Made by a program: the position numbers and the translations under genes. Below are positions 12,455 to 25,964 of a DNA stretch of 64,000 nucleotides, piece by piece; within the stretch, counting starts at the first letter, position 1, and every line of letters begins with the position of its first letter. Source of the stretch: Chrysomallon squamiferum (lineage: Eukaryota; Mollusca; Gastropoda; Neomphalida; Peltospiridae); the NCBI GenBank assembly GCA_012295275.1, contig CM022672.1, forward strand, positions 9,287,904 through 9,351,903, read 5' to 3'. The notes under the pieces are model-generated. The model was given only the letters and a program-made list of their open reading frames with translations. It searched no databases and was not told the DNA's origin.

Positions 12455-13496
12455 TGCATGAAAAATGGTCATATCAATATCATTCTTCTGTTCATAGTAT
12501 TACTTTTACTGACATTCTGCATTTCACAATCTGAATTAAACCCTTATCTCTTTATGGCCTTTCCTCGAAAATTAAATTATAAAAAAAAAGAGGAAAATTC
12601 AATTCATCATATTATTATAATGGCTTGATGGACGACAGCTTTAACTGGTTATGGCATTTGGGTTTCTCTCAAACAGGTGCTAAGCTGTCATTGTAAAGTT
12701 CCTATGATCCTCTTGCCTTCTAATATTGTTCGTAATGGCGTTCTGATCTTCTTGTAGTCAAGTTAAAAGAATTTAGAGGACCACCTTGTAAGGCAGTGTT
12801 ATTGTGACCCTAGCTGTTTCCACATGCGGAAGCTCAATATTATTAATTGAATGGATTTCTAAATTGAAGAATAATAGAAGCGTAAAGGACGTATTATATT
12901 ACATTCATTTATCGTTGATATATTAAAGCAACCATAATGAATTGTTGTTTTTTTTGGCTTATTTTTCCAACAGAAGGATCTCTTAAGTTTACAGATTTTT
13001 AAATTTTGTCAGTCCTCCTTACCGTAGAATCAATTCAGTATTCGATCATTTTAAAACTGAAATTAAAGAAAGGAAAAATCAATTACAGTATCTTTCTTTT
13101 GTTTATGTCTTATTTGATTTTATAGTTTAGTCTTGATTAATAACGAAAAATAACAAGTGTTAAAAACTAATATATTATAGGCATCCGTTGTCATCAAATA
13201 AAATAATATATATCTACCTCTGTATGTATGAATACATTTAAAGTTAATATTAAACCTGAGCTAAGTAGTAAAATAAATTGGTGTCAACACAACTGAAAAC
13301 ACCAATCATAGCACAAATCGACATTGCATGAGTTAATACTGTAAATAACACATATACACCCACACAAATATGCACGTATATAATTCAGCAATGTATCGTT
13401 GTTCATATTAAATCTAAGAATTCATTCAAAGGAATTATTAATAATCCCATTAATCTTTGAAGTGAAAGGGGGAGTCTTTTGTGGCTGAGAAAAGTT
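12455..13496. other. unique AT-rich DNA
   Basis: No gene, RNA or repeat array recognised. Confidence 0.6.
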
Positions 13497-13527
<31 letters not shown>

Positions 13528-13528
13528 T
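13497..13528. repeat. (TTTA)n array
   Basis: Short perfect tetranucleotide run. Confidence 0.9.
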
Positions 13529-13739
13529 GACAACTTCTGTGTTAATTTCTTTGTTTGTTTATTTTTATCTACATAGAACTGTGTTATATAAATTAATACT
13601 TGTCACCATGCAAGATCGAGGAGAGTACAAAACGAATCTTTAGTTTTCTTAGCTGTTCTTCATTACTTAACATGTTTCGAGTCTTTTTATTTTCATTCCT
13701 CTAAAGAATTCACGTCAGTTGCATCAGCCATGTCAGATT

Positions 13740-13887
13740 GAAAGTACTTGTGGACCGGACTACTTATACATATTTTTAAATGGGCCAAATCATTTTGTTT
13801 CTGCTATACATTTAATTGCTTGAGAGCCACACTCGAAACCTTCATGAGCCATTAGCGGCCCGCGGGGCACGAAACGTCCGCCCCTGA
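13740..13887. mobile_element. possible hAT-like non-autonomous element fragment
   Basis: GTGGACCGGACTAC, ATGGGCCAAATC, GCGGCCCGCGGGGC and a terminal CGTCCGCCCCTG (reverse CAGGGGCGGACG) resemble the GGCC-rich internal and terminal sequences typical of non-autonomous hAT elements. No target-site duplication or opposite terminus was confirmed by eye. Confidence 0.35.
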
Positions 13888-14266
13888 GCATTGTGGCCCG
13901 AACGTTGCCACATAATATACAACATTCATTCATATTAAGTCAACTTCGATTTGTTTTATTTTGTTTCTTTACCAGTTGGTACGGCTATTTTATTTATAAT
14001 ATTATTCCCAATAATGGTATTTACTTGGAGGTTTACTCTGAGGAACTGTAAATTCAAACCCGATATATTTACAAATAAAATTCAGAGGGATCCATAATTA
14101 AATAGATGTTTCTCTTTACTTCACTTTTCCACTTTCTGTTATATTTGGAAGAATCTGAAGAGGTAATTGTCTTTCTTTCTCTCTGTTTCTCTATCTCTCT
14201 TTCTCTCCCATATATCATTGAAATATATCTTGGATATTTCAAAGAATCTGAATAACAAATTACATT

Positions 14267-14268
<2 letters not shown>

Positions 14269-14361
<93 letters not shown>
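14269..14361. repeat. (TC)n array
   Basis: Pure (TC)n apart from one TG near the 3' end; a decayed TCTTTC lead-in lies at 14170-14210. Confidence 0.97.
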
Positions 14362-14739
14362 TCGCACAGTTTATAATTTGTTTTTTCTTATAACACCACG
14401 TTCTGTAGATAACTCAAAGATTTATTGCTATAAATCCAGCTGTGCGACTATTACATTATTGTGATCGTTCAACTGTTTCTGTTGACTTACGACTGTGCTG
14501 TGTCTTTGATGTTGTGCGCGGTTTTCTCTACGTCCCTCGCTTATTAACACGTCAGTCGATTAATGTGTGTGAACATGGAAATGTAACTCACTAACACAAA
14601 CAAAACAAAACAGCGGAAAAAAAAAGACAAAAAACAATTAACTGATTGCAAGGATTCTTAACTATAGCAGAAACATCTTTGTCTTCTGTTCTTTTTTTCC
14701 CCTTTTTTTCTCGGCACATTCCGTGCAGAAGGTGGTAAA

Positions 14740-14998
14740 TAACGGTAAATGGCGCAAACAAGTCTCAAAAACGTCGCGCTAATCACAAAATCATGTTAAA
14801 ACAAATGGTCCATGTTCGCGCAGCAAACTGTTGTTGCCGCCTGGATTGGCCATCAAGATGTCTTCGATTGATTGTCTGTTGTGCTGACTCGTATGTGCCG
14901 ATTTCTGTAGAGTGTTGCCTAATGTATAATGCATCAAACATTTCTCAGTCACGAACTGTCGGCGGTACATCAACGTTTAATGCTCTGCACCTAAAATA
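14740..14998. other. GC-richer unique island before the 14999 ORF
   Basis: Non-repetitive and open in one frame on each strand for about 60-68 codons, with no recognisable domain. The + frame from 14793 ends in TAA that overlaps the ATG at 14999 (TAATG). Confidence 0.3.
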
Positions 14999-15085
14999 AT
15001 GGATTCACCACCATCAGCTAGCAGTCAGGTTTTCAGCTTGGCCTCACCGGAAGTTCAGGCATGCGCGCAAGGACACTTCGAGGAG
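14999..15085 (+). CDS. candidate alternative first coding exon (speculative)
   Basis: ATG with A at -3 and G at +4 opens 29 codons beginning MDSPPSASSQVFSLASPEVQ and rich in Ser, Pro and Glu, ending at GAGGAG|GTAAAT. It leaves phase 0, which would join directly to the ATG-starting transmembrane exon at 59588 in frame, skipping the 57788 exon. Human ECE-1 uses alternative first exons with different cytosolic tails, so the idea has precedent. Chance phase agreement is one in three and nothing else links it to the M13 gene. Confidence 0.2.
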
Positions 15086-15190
15086 GTAAATAAATAAACG
15101 AACCAATCACGGATTGTTTATGTTAAATATTTTGCGATTATTTTTTCTAAAATACGAATCGTGTTTCAAGGTATCAATTCACGATTTGTT

Positions 15191-15192
15191 AA

Positions 15193-15229
<37 letters not shown>

Positions 15230-15281
15230 TAAATTATAACAACACCAACAATAATAAATAAATAAATAAATAAATAAATAA
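15191..15281. repeat. (AAT)n and (AAAT)n arrays
   Basis: (AAT)n at 15191-15229 and (AAAT)n at 15253-15281. Confidence 0.95.
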
Positions 15282-15844
15282 CGTCCTTCAGCGGTCAAAT
15301 AAAACAAAACTTTTTTTTTTAAGAATTATTACAGTTGGATTCTCTTCTTTTTTCATTGAAATAAAAATGTTATCTTTAAATTAAATCTGACATTTGTTTA
15401 CAGAAATAAGTAAAAAAACAAACACCCAAAAAACAACGTTTCTCTCACTTCCAGGAAGTAATCTAATTCTTCTCATTAAGAAGAGATGAAAGGTGTTTTT
15501 ACAATAACATTTTTTTTTATCTTAGCAATTCAACCCTTTGTTAGTTTTAATTTACACCTACGTTTTGATATCAGATTTTCCACACATAATTCTGTTGCTA
15601 TTATTTTCTAAATAAAAAACTGTTTTTACTAAGGCTTTAGATCAAAGACATATGTTCGTAATAATTGTTTTTTTTTTTTTTTTAGTATTATTATTATTTT
15701 TTTTATCAAAATGTCTTCTTTTTCACTTGATGATATTTTACGTAAAGAGCGTATAGCTGTAAGCCATGTTTGACAGAACAGCAGTATTAAAAATCATGAC
15801 ACCTTCAATGCCTAACTGTCTGTTATAAGCAGTGGAAGTCATTA

Positions 15845-16040
15845 TCGTCAGCATCATCACCTTCATGACCACTGTCATCATTTTCACCGATATTATCATC
15901 ATCATCTTCATAATCAGCATCACCATGAGCATCATAGTAGTCCTCTTCATGACAATTCTTCATATTCATTGCCATCATCATCATCATTTTCATTGCCATA
16001 ATCATCATCATTATTATTATCCTTATTATTATCATCATCG
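15845..16040. repeat. degenerate (CAT)n/(ATT)n triplet array
   Basis: CATCAT and ATTATT runs with many substitutions over about 200 bp. Ile/His-, Met- and Asp-rich frames in all phases are artefacts of the triplet. Confidence 0.9.
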
Positions 16041-17205
16041 TTGTGCGAACAATACAAGGTTTATCTCAGAAGTCTCTTGAAGTCGAAGAATGACGCATAA
16101 ATACTAAATTATTGGCAATATGATCTTCATATTTTACAATCTGCTTTTACAGACAAAAAAAAAAAAAAATATATATATTTATGATATGATATTTTCTATT
16201 TTAAAAGTAGAATCCTTCTTTAACTACCATGCAAATAACATTAGTTTATCTCAAAAATATGTTGAAGTCATTAGATAGAATCAGTTAGCAGGAAATAATA
16301 CAACAGGATATTTTTCAATAAACAGGTAAAACTGTTACCAGAAGTAGTTAACTGTTTAACAAATTTTATACCAAAACGTAACATATACATATTTTTGATC
16401 AACGATTTTACGTCACAGAGATGAAACATGATGCTGAAATAAGTCTGACTACTCTTGAACTGTTTTTATACACACTTTCCCACTGACAGGAAATCGCCTT
16501 CCACGCAAATGGATAAGAACAGTGTGGGTGACTGTTAGTTCTTATTATCAGTAAATAATTTGAAATGTTTATTTTACATAATGCAAAACTGTGATTTAAT
16601 GGGGGTTTTTGTTTTTGTGTTTTGTGTTGTTGTTTTTTTTTGTTTTGTTTTGAGTTTTTTCTTTTACGTGTTTGATAACTGAAACGTGGAATATTGTTTC
16701 ATTACCCATCTGTAATTTGCTATTAACGTAAAGGACTGTGGAGGATTCGCGACTGTTAAATCATTAGAAATGTTTATATAACACGTCACGTATTAAATGA
16801 GCCGAGACCAGGAAAAGGAAAGCTAAACAGTATCATATTAATAATTTAAAATACAAACTGATGTAATTTTCATCTATTCTTTTTTTTTTTATATTTTTCA
16901 ACATTTTTCTAGACTTTCTGACTCAAAAGTATTCCTAAAGAACATTTTAAAATAACCTTAAAACATACAAACAGTGTAAGAAGAATTATCGAGATTAAAA
17001 AAACAAAAATGGTATAATTAATTGGAGATATTAAATATATAATGTTTATTCTGAAGTGATAAGCTGGTATGTTGGTTTTAGTTTGATATAATTTCATCAG
17101 AATTTATAACTGGATTCAGTAACTCCTTTAATTAGAAGAAAAAAAATGTTCTTCGTCATCTTTATCGTTGTCATTATATTCATCTTTTTCTGTTGTTTCT
17201 TCTTT
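16041..17205. other. AT-rich unique DNA
   Basis: A poly-A/TA tract lies at 16155-16180. No gene recognised. Confidence 0.6.
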
Positions 17206-17260
17206 GTATCACCATCATCATCATCATCATCATAATCATCATCATCGTTATCATTGTTCT
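17206..17260. repeat. (CAT)n array
   Basis: CATCATCAT triplets with CATAAT interruptions. Confidence 0.9.
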
Positions 17261-18786
17261 TATTGTTGATGGAGTTGTTTGTTGTATATATTGTTTTCTT
17301 CATCAAGTCTTTCTTCAACTTCTTATCCTTCTCACTTCTTTGTTGTTATATTATTAATTGTATTCGTCTTTTAATTACCATTAACAGTAGCAGTAATAAG
17401 TATTTGTTTAACTGTTGCATGTTCTGTTATTGTTCTTGATGATGTTGTTGTATCAATACTATTTTAGACTCAATAGAATTCCTTAGGAATCTCTTCGTGT
17501 ATTTTAGTTAATAAAATGCACCATCGCTTTCTGTTAAAATGTGAAAGCACCAAACAGTACTTTTTAATAATTTAACATTCAGAACTCCAATTAAACAGCA
17601 GGCTACTAGCTATAGTAACGTCATGCACAGTTCTTACTAAACCATTTCCTTGTTAACTGTATCTCCCCGGCAAGTCTTAGCACATCACGGGATGTTTACA
17701 TCCAAAATAACATGCCAGTCTATTCACTGACTGCAAAAAAAGAAAATAAAAGAAGAAAAAAAAAGAAAAAAAAGAAAAAGGAAACCCGACAAGCTGGGAT
17801 GTCCATATGGTTCTTGTATACAAGAGAACGAATTAACCTGAATGATCTTCGTAATTTCGACGGGTGAATGTAAAAAACACACACTCGTAGCTAAAAAACA
17901 AGATAACGAGTATTTGTGTAGAAAATGATTTTTTTTTTAGAGCAAGATGCGTGTGTGGTACTAGCAACAAAACCTTTCAGATGGTTCAGACAGATTCTTC
18001 AGTTTGTATTGTATCTTTGAATTGTCTCATCTTTCTGGAGTTTTTTCCAACAATTTTCGATCTTGGCATACCAGATGTCAGAGTCCCATCCACTAAGTAT
18101 AAACATGAAGTGAAATCAAATACTGCAAAGTCAGAAGGTTCACATGCTTTAACCTCTTGTGGGTGTAGTATGCTTCATGTTTTTTTGTTGCTTTTTTTGT
18201 TTGTTTTTTTTTTTTTTTTTTTTTTTTGTTTGTTTTAACGAAATTAATACTTTGGTCTCTAATTCGGTTATTATGTGTATTCATTACTGACACGAGCCGT
18301 ACAACACTGGAATGCGGTACTGCAAGAGGATAGGAGAGAAGGAGTGGCAACAATTCTAATAAAAGAATATAGTAAAATGGTGGGGGAAATTGGGGCAAAA
18401 AAAAAAAGAAGGATAATCGTGTAAAGAAACCAAATTAGCAAAGATTAACATGTCGTGAAATTTGTGCAAACTGCACGTCAACGCTTTATAAAAGACTATT
18501 AGCTTTGTCTTTTAATCTCTGTAAACCCTTTTGAAGTCTATTTGTCCACACAGTGTGTGCATTACCAGTTTTAAGGAACAAATCATACACCCTGAATCGT
18601 TCTACCCTGGTGGAGCAGTTCTGGAAAATGGAACGATACGTAATGGATAGATGACAGAATGTTAAGTCATTTCACTGATTATATTAAGTTCGAAATATTT
18701 GCAGTTAACAGATTTTACAAACTCTATCTAAACTAAACTCTTAAACTAAAACTGAGAAATCAAAATTTATTCTACGAGCATGTTCA

Positions 18787-19206
18787 GTGTCAAATGCAAT
18801 TCATTTTGATTCATTTAATCCTGTTATTGGATTTATTAATTATTATGTCCATAGCTGCTATTGGAGTAGAACAGCAACGGCTACAGTAGAAAGTGTGCGT
18901 GAAAGATTTCTCGTTTACTTGGATTACTCTCCCTTTCTGCGATCGATCTTCGGTTCAGAGTTCTGTATATCAATGAAGCTTATATTACAGGCGTGCGTGA
19001 CCGTTGTGCGATTATTCTATCACTTATTTATAGTTTGTTTAAACTTGTCTTTATTTAATCAAAGTCCCACGATGAGTCTTGTAGCAGACAGCAAAGGTTT
19101 TAGAAATTTCTTTAAAACAAGAGTAAGCGTACATGATCGCGGTCCCTTTGTAGCAAGTAGGCCAGTTTCGATCTGCATGGCAACTTTATTTTCTTATCGA
19201 CTGTGA
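18787..19206 (+). other. 139-codon open frame, probably not a gene
   Basis: This is the longest ORF here not made of simple repeat. Its product has scattered hydrophobic stretches but no known motif, no signal peptide at its start and no clear splice sites or promoter. An ORF of this length is not unexpected by chance in 64 kb of AT-rich DNA scanned in six frames. Confidence 0.15.
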
Positions 19207-19277
19207 TATTGTGTGAGTGGGTGTTTGTGCTTGTGTGCATTTGTGTGCATATGAGTTACAAAGAGATATATATATAA

Positions 19278-19437
<160 letters not shown>

Positions 19438-20214
19438 ACTGACTGTGTATGGTATTACTAGTGACTGAATTACAGTTAACGAGTTAATTGTGTAAAATAA
19501 AACCAGGAATAATTCATTCACAGCATGACTAAACGAAACAGCCGTTGATTATTTTACATTTTAGCTGATAATGTTCCTTACGACTTTATATATAGTCAGC
19601 GCAAATAGAAACGTACATTCGAAAATAATATTTGAACTGTTTGTTCCATAAAGGGTATAACAATAACAGTTACATTTAGTAATATCTCTTATAAATAAAC
19701 ACCATGGATCGTTTTGTTTAATGTACGACTGTTGTAGGCTTACACTTCCCATACTCTTTCAATATTAAGTTACTGCAATACAGTTTAAACGAAAAACTAA
19801 GCATTGATTTTTCCATAGAACTGAAGGGAAAGATAAACCAACGGGAAACAATCCAACAAAAAGACTTAGAAGAACTGATAAGTTATCTTTCAGACATCAC
19901 CATTCTTTCTAATTCATAGCTATAGCCAGCCCCTTTGCGATGACGAAGGTAACTAGTATATGGTTTGAAATAAATATCACATACAATCCTTCTGTGACTT
20001 AAATAACCATAGCGTCACCACTGTAGCCATATAATAACGTAATATGTATAATTAAACCATTGATCACTGAAAATAATGCGAAGTGCGTGTCGTTATGATA
20101 ATATTTACTGCTAACTAAAACAGTCTTGACGTGTTTGCTTACCGAAACGATAGTGTTTATTCGCAGGACAATGAGCATTGATATAATAGTCTGTATTGAT
20201 TTAAAGAAGGCACC

Positions 20215-20450
20215 GTTACGTGACACGATCAGTTATCTTGCAGGACAGTTATTGGATATAAAACGGTACAGTTACGTGATCAGTTATCTCAAAGAACTGA
20301 TATTAGATATAATATGGTATAGTTACGTGACGCAAACGTTTAACTCAGAGAAGTATTATTAGATATAAAACGGTATAGTTACGTGACAGTGACAGTTATC
20401 TCAGAAAACCGTTATTAGATATAAAACAGCACAGATATAAAACAGAGTCA
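20215..20450. repeat. 51-56 bp minisatellite with GTTACGTGA in each unit
   Basis: GTTACGTGA begins at 20215, 20271, 20322 and 20378. Each unit continues with CAGTTATCTCA-like and TTATTAGATATAAAAC-like segments; a partial unit ends the array. Confidence 0.9.
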
Positions 20451-20639
20451 GTTATGTTTATTAATAAATAAGAAATATAAATAATTATATAGTGATTTAC
20501 GTATTTTCTGAGAATATAAAGATTTAACTGTTATTAGCCGCGGAAAGATAAAATTATTTGACGTTAACAGTTATATATTTTTTATAGATATTTACGAAGA
20601 ATTAAATAATACGTATAAGTAAATTCTAAGACAAACAGA

Positions 20640-20960
20640 CAGAGTGATAAATAACGTTATAAATATGTAAATAATTATATACTATTATATACAGGCATTA
20701 ATATAATAATATGTTATAATTAATTATATACTTATAGGTATAGCCATGCATTAATACACGTTATAAATAATTATACATATATAAGTAGTACAGGCAAGCA
20801 TTAATACATATAATAAGCAATTATATTTTATTATATATAAGCATAGATTAATATATCTTATAAATAATCGTATATTAATCCACATTATAAATAATTATAT
20901 ACTGACAATATATAGGTATACAATAATACATATTATAAAAAAGTTATATATTATGTATTG
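20640..20960. repeat. AT-rich minisatellite of about 50 bp
   Basis: GCATTAATA-type starts occur at 20695, 20748, 20798 and 20841 (as GCATAGATTAATA), with more eroded units after. Each unit contains TTATAAATAATTATA-like sequence. Confidence 0.75.
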
Positions 20961-21529
20961 AACTACAGATCATGAAAATAACAATAACTGTTAAGTGTAT
21001 CATTAAGAAATATTTTTACTAAAAAGTAATGAATCTAAGATTCATTTATTTTATTATGCTTATTATAAAAAATGGCTTTGTGTACCTGGCAACTCATGTT
21101 CTATATCCATGTAGATATCACTGCAAATATAAACAAAATATTACTTGAAAAAGATTACACAGACTTTAAAGAAAAGCGATTTTGCAACCATCAAAACAAA
21201 AAAAAAAATAAAAAATAAATGTGTATGTTTTTGTTTGGTTTTTTGGTTTTTATTTATATTTTTTTTTTTTTTTTTTTTTGTTTTGGGTTCTTTTGTGAAT
21301 TTTCAAATTTTTTTATTGTATTTGTGCTTCAAAGTGTGACAGTTTAAATATTATATAAGCCTAAACTGGTCTACAAGCTTCATTTGTTCAGCTTTTTAAT
21401 ATCAATAGTGAAACACAATAAAATATTAATGTGACGTTTTTAAGTGAAAACCTTTCAAACGAAACTAACGTGATCGATGATGCATTGCGTACATATGTGT
21501 ATTATTAATACAAGTGTCTTTGGTTGTTG

Positions 21530-21532
<3 letters not shown>

Positions 21533-21582
<50 letters not shown>
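21533..21582. repeat. (TTA)n array
   Basis: Perfect triplet run of about 50 bp. Confidence 0.95.
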
Positions 21583-22321
21583 TTTTTATTTATCTAATTT
21601 GTTTATCCTTTACTTATTAGGTTTATTATGTTTTAATTTCTTTTATCAGTGTCTGATAATTGACTATACAGCACTGGTTTCTGAATTAGCTTATCTTTCC
21701 ACGGTCGTATGTTTAAGATGAAAAACAAATACATTTAGCCGTCTTTATGATAATTGTTCTTTATTCGTATCTAAAACAAACACCTATATTCATTTATTAT
21801 TCAAAAACAAAATGCGCCCAAGTATTTACAACAAGAAGATAAAAAAATAAAAAAATAAATAAAAAAAATAGGGAAATACGCGTACAAAATCTAGCGCGAC
21901 AGAAATACAGATAAATTAGGAGATTTAAACAGAAAACGATTATAAAATTTAACAGAGAATGTGACCCTGACCGTCGAATCGGGTATTATGTCGCATTTTG
22001 AGAGTACTGTGCCACGTAGACGTTCACGTTTTTATGTTATAATTTTAATTTTAATACCACTCCCTTTTCCATACTTTGAGTGGTTGCAAAGACACGACTA
22101 GCTGAATATCAGTAATCTTTGACAATTGTCAACTATTTTGACTAATTTCTACAATCCTGGATTGAAACAAAATCTTTTTAAATAATTTCTAACACTATAT
22201 ATTCAAGCTTTGTTTCTTAATTTCCTTTAAAATAAACACTCCCCCACAAAATTTTTTTAAATTCTTGGAATCGTCATATATGTGTGTGTATGTGTATACA
22301 TTTATACATCACATACACACA

Positions 22322-22495
22322 CATATTCATACATACATACATACATACATAAATACATACATACATACATGCATACATACATACATACATACATTCATAC
22401 ATAAATACATACATACATACATACATACATACATACATACATACATACATACATACATACACACCCACACACACACACAAACATACATACATAGT
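22322..22495. repeat. (CATA)n array
   Basis: Nearly pure CATA tetramers with TTCATA and AAATA variants, ending in (AC)n. Both strands give Tyr/Val/Cys- or Ile/His-rich artefact frames. Confidence 0.97.
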
Positions 22496-23070
22496 GACAA
22501 TAGATGTTTCGAAATAGAAATAAAAATATCATGCATTCACATTTTTTTATTTAATTATTTTTTTTTTTTTTTTTTTTTAACGTATTGTGACCTAATACTT
22601 AATTTGACGCACAAGGTCACACACACAGTAATTTTAGTGATTTATCGATTCACCTCTTTGATGATAATTATTACTGCTGTCATTCTGCTAAATCCATTTT
22701 TGCAGCTGTGTGAGAATTATCGCCAGCAGAGTAATGCTGATTGTCACTAAACTTTACAATTTTACCATGATATATGTAAAAAATAAAATATCAGTATGTA
22801 CAATTTAATAATATTTGTACGTCTGCATCTGACTGCGGCTTGTATACATTAAATGCTAATGATGAATACGAAACATCCTGTTCCGAAACAAACAAACAAA
22901 CAAACAATTAAATAATAGTGCCAGTTCATTCCCTTCAGCTTCAAAACACGTCCCTCAGATTCAAGACTTTGTTAATGTGTTTAACTGTATGATTCTGTGC
23001 TGTATTATTATCATTATCATTGACATTTCTAATACAGATACAACATCTAATACTGCTACTACTGCTGCTG

Positions 23071-23088
23071 CTATTATTATTATTATTA

Positions 23089-23147
<59 letters not shown>

Positions 23148-23148
23148 T
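23071..23148. repeat. (ATT)n array
   Basis: Nearly perfect triplet run with one ATC. Confidence 0.97.
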
Positions 23149-24140
23149 CATTGAATTCATATCTTTAGTAGTGTGATAAATACTTGCTTCATATTATATC
23201 TACGTCCGGCATTTTATTTTACGCACAATTTCATAATAACATCTTGCGTCATATCAGTTTTGTTTTGTTCTGTAGCCTTAGAGACTTCTGTTTTTAGTAT
23301 GATTTATGACATCATGAAAATGCACTGTGTGTAACTGCCTGGTTAATTATGCTAAAGGCTCCATATGTCAGTTCTATCAAACAACGTTAAGGTAAAATGT
23401 ATAACAACCATCTTTGTCATTTTACAAAACACTTTGAATCTTAGTTCTGACATCCCACGTTAATGATAATGAAACTAAATCATAGCCATATCTTGGAATG
23501 TCTCTTAACACGGTTTAACGTACATAGCCGTTTGTTTGATTTCAAGTTCATTTTTTTTCGTTATTCTTTTCTAATCTTTCTTATTTTTTTGTAATTTTAA
23601 TTTTTTAATTTTTTAATTTTTTTAATTTTAATTTTTTTAATTTCTTTAATTTATATTTTTTTCTTCTAAAATATGAGTTCATTGTCTTGGCTATTTCATG
23701 CTGACAATTTGGTAACTTTAAATCTAATTGCTACTGTGCCAAATAATCGTACTGTCTGATAAAACAATGGTTTTTGTTTTACCATTGATTTATCATAAAA
23801 CATCGCAGAAGACATTTTATTCCAACAAAAGACAATTCAGATAGCGATACAAATGACAGATAGTAATAACAATATCTAATGGCAAATTACTGACAACAAA
23901 GATTCTGACACTATGACTATTTTAAGAAACACAAATCATATTTTCTCATTAAAAGAATTTCCATTTTAATATCATGTTCAGTTTACTCTACCTACTAATT
24001 AGGAGTTCAGTCATTTATAGTGTTTGTATGCTTATTTTAAAAAAAAATTATTTCACTTTTTCTTTCTGAACTATGTATCTTTTCAATATCATTAAATCAA
24101 CGTAAATAACTCGATATTATTAATCTTCCAAGGTATCAAA
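23149..24140. other. unique AT-rich DNA
   Basis: A T/A-only tract lies at 23575-23660. No gene recognised. Confidence 0.6.
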
Positions 24141-24156
24141 AGCGAGCGAGCGAGCG

Positions 24157-24249
<93 letters not shown>
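24141..24249. repeat. (GCGA)n to (GA)n array
   Basis: About five GCGA tetramers at 24141-24160 run into pure (GA)n, an array whose edge unit differs by one base from its core. Confidence 0.97.
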
Positions 24250-24252
<3 letters not shown>

Positions 24253-24795
24253 GACCTCCTTTACCCTCCTCGTACCACAAAGGCTATTTCCAATACATGA
24301 ATGGTAACTAAAAAAAAAAAAATAAAAACCCATCATTTACTGATACCGAAAGCCATCAACCAAAGATTTATTTTATATTCAAAAAATATATTCATAAAAA
24401 AAAAAAAAAAAAAAAATAAATAACATCAATAGAAATAATACTGATGATCTGTTATTTGTTGTTTTTGCACGCAACATGGAACACAGTGTGGTTAATGGTA
24501 CGAAAGACACAGCTGGAGTAAAACTCGGTTTATGGGGTAGTAATTCCCCGGCCTCTGCAGTCGACCTGCTTGATGGATGAGATGAGAATGCTGCATATTG
24601 TCTGTCCCGCTTCGCGCTGTGATGAAATAACATAATTACGTAACACATGCAGTTATTTCCTGATTACTCTCCCTGATCTAACAACCACTGTTTTTTTTGT
24701 TTTAATTACATTAAACCATTATCGCACCAGTGTTACGTGTTTATGGCTAGTAGAAAACAGAAGTATATTTTTTTGTATAATACTGTGTGGTATAA

Positions 24796-25075
24796 ATGCA
24801 TGCATTCACGCACGCATATTTATACCTACATGCATACGTACGTACGTACATACATACATATATATTTATACATACATACATATACATACATATATATATA
24901 CACACACACAGACACATATATACATACACACATAAATACATATACATGTACTTACATACATACGTAATGCATACGTACATATTTGCATAATTACACACAT
25001 ACAAACATATATATATATATATATATACATACATAGATACGTCCGTAAAGTATACATATATACATACATTTAGAG
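24796..25075. repeat. compound CATA/TACG/TA array
   Basis: CATA, ACGT-containing tetramers, (AC)n and (TA)n blocks over about 280 bp. Confidence 0.9.
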
Positions 25076-25964
25076 ATAGATATATACAACCTGTAACATA
25101 ACTAATGCAAATTACAAATCACTAAATATTGATTTTGAAAACATGAAATAATGGTTCAGAAGAGTTCAATTTAATAAACATTTTTTTTTCTTTATAAATT
25201 TTACATTCGATATTATTTTTTCAAATCCTTGTTTCAGGTGGATAATGTTGTTTTGTTTTTTTCCTACAATATATATATTTTTTTTCTTCTGATAATGCAA
25301 TTGCACTAACAACATAACGCAGCATTATAAAAAATCAATGGCACTTCGATGCAGTTGCCTTCACAATTGATTGTACACTTCGGTGTGTAGGAAATAAGAA
25401 GTCGTTTCCAATGGTAACTATAGACGCAAATTCTGTCGTAAGCGGAACATTTTATTACGGTTGACCTTAACCTACTGAAGCAGTTGTGCAATTATGTTCA
25501 CTTCGTATATACTGTTCATGTGTTTCAGTAAAAAAAATTCTTTTCATGCATTAAAGCCAGAAACATATTTGTCTTAATTTTAGATTTTTATGTGATGATT
25601 GCAACAGCACTGTTTTCAGAACAGACCAATTCCAAATTGCCATTGCATATCTTTTAACTGTTTTGTTAGATAACGTTACCATTACGCCCAAAGAGAGAGA
25701 AAGGAAAAAAAAGTATAATAACAATGGGTATCAGATTCTTTTGTTTGCACTGCGTTATCATTCTTTCTTTTGCCATCAACGTTAATTTCCGAAATTACTT
25801 TTTGTTGATCAGCCGATAACAGTTTCAGCTCAGAGGTCCTTTAATTATTCATTATTCAATTGTACATTTTTTTATTTATTTATTCATTCGCTCGTATGTT
25901 CCCATCTTGTGTTGTTTGTGTTATCTCACACTATGTAGACACGCGAAAAATAATTCTGAATAAC

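Noticed and set aside
18787-19206. 139-codon ORF as a real gene
   Set aside because: No motif, no splice or promoter support, and its length is compatible with chance in 64 kb of six-frame AT-rich DNA; kept only as a low-confidence entry.
22265-22750. 161-codon ORF with His/Ile/Tyr repeats
   Set aside because: It is a (CATA)n array read through into unique AT-rich DNA; frames on the other strand are equally open.
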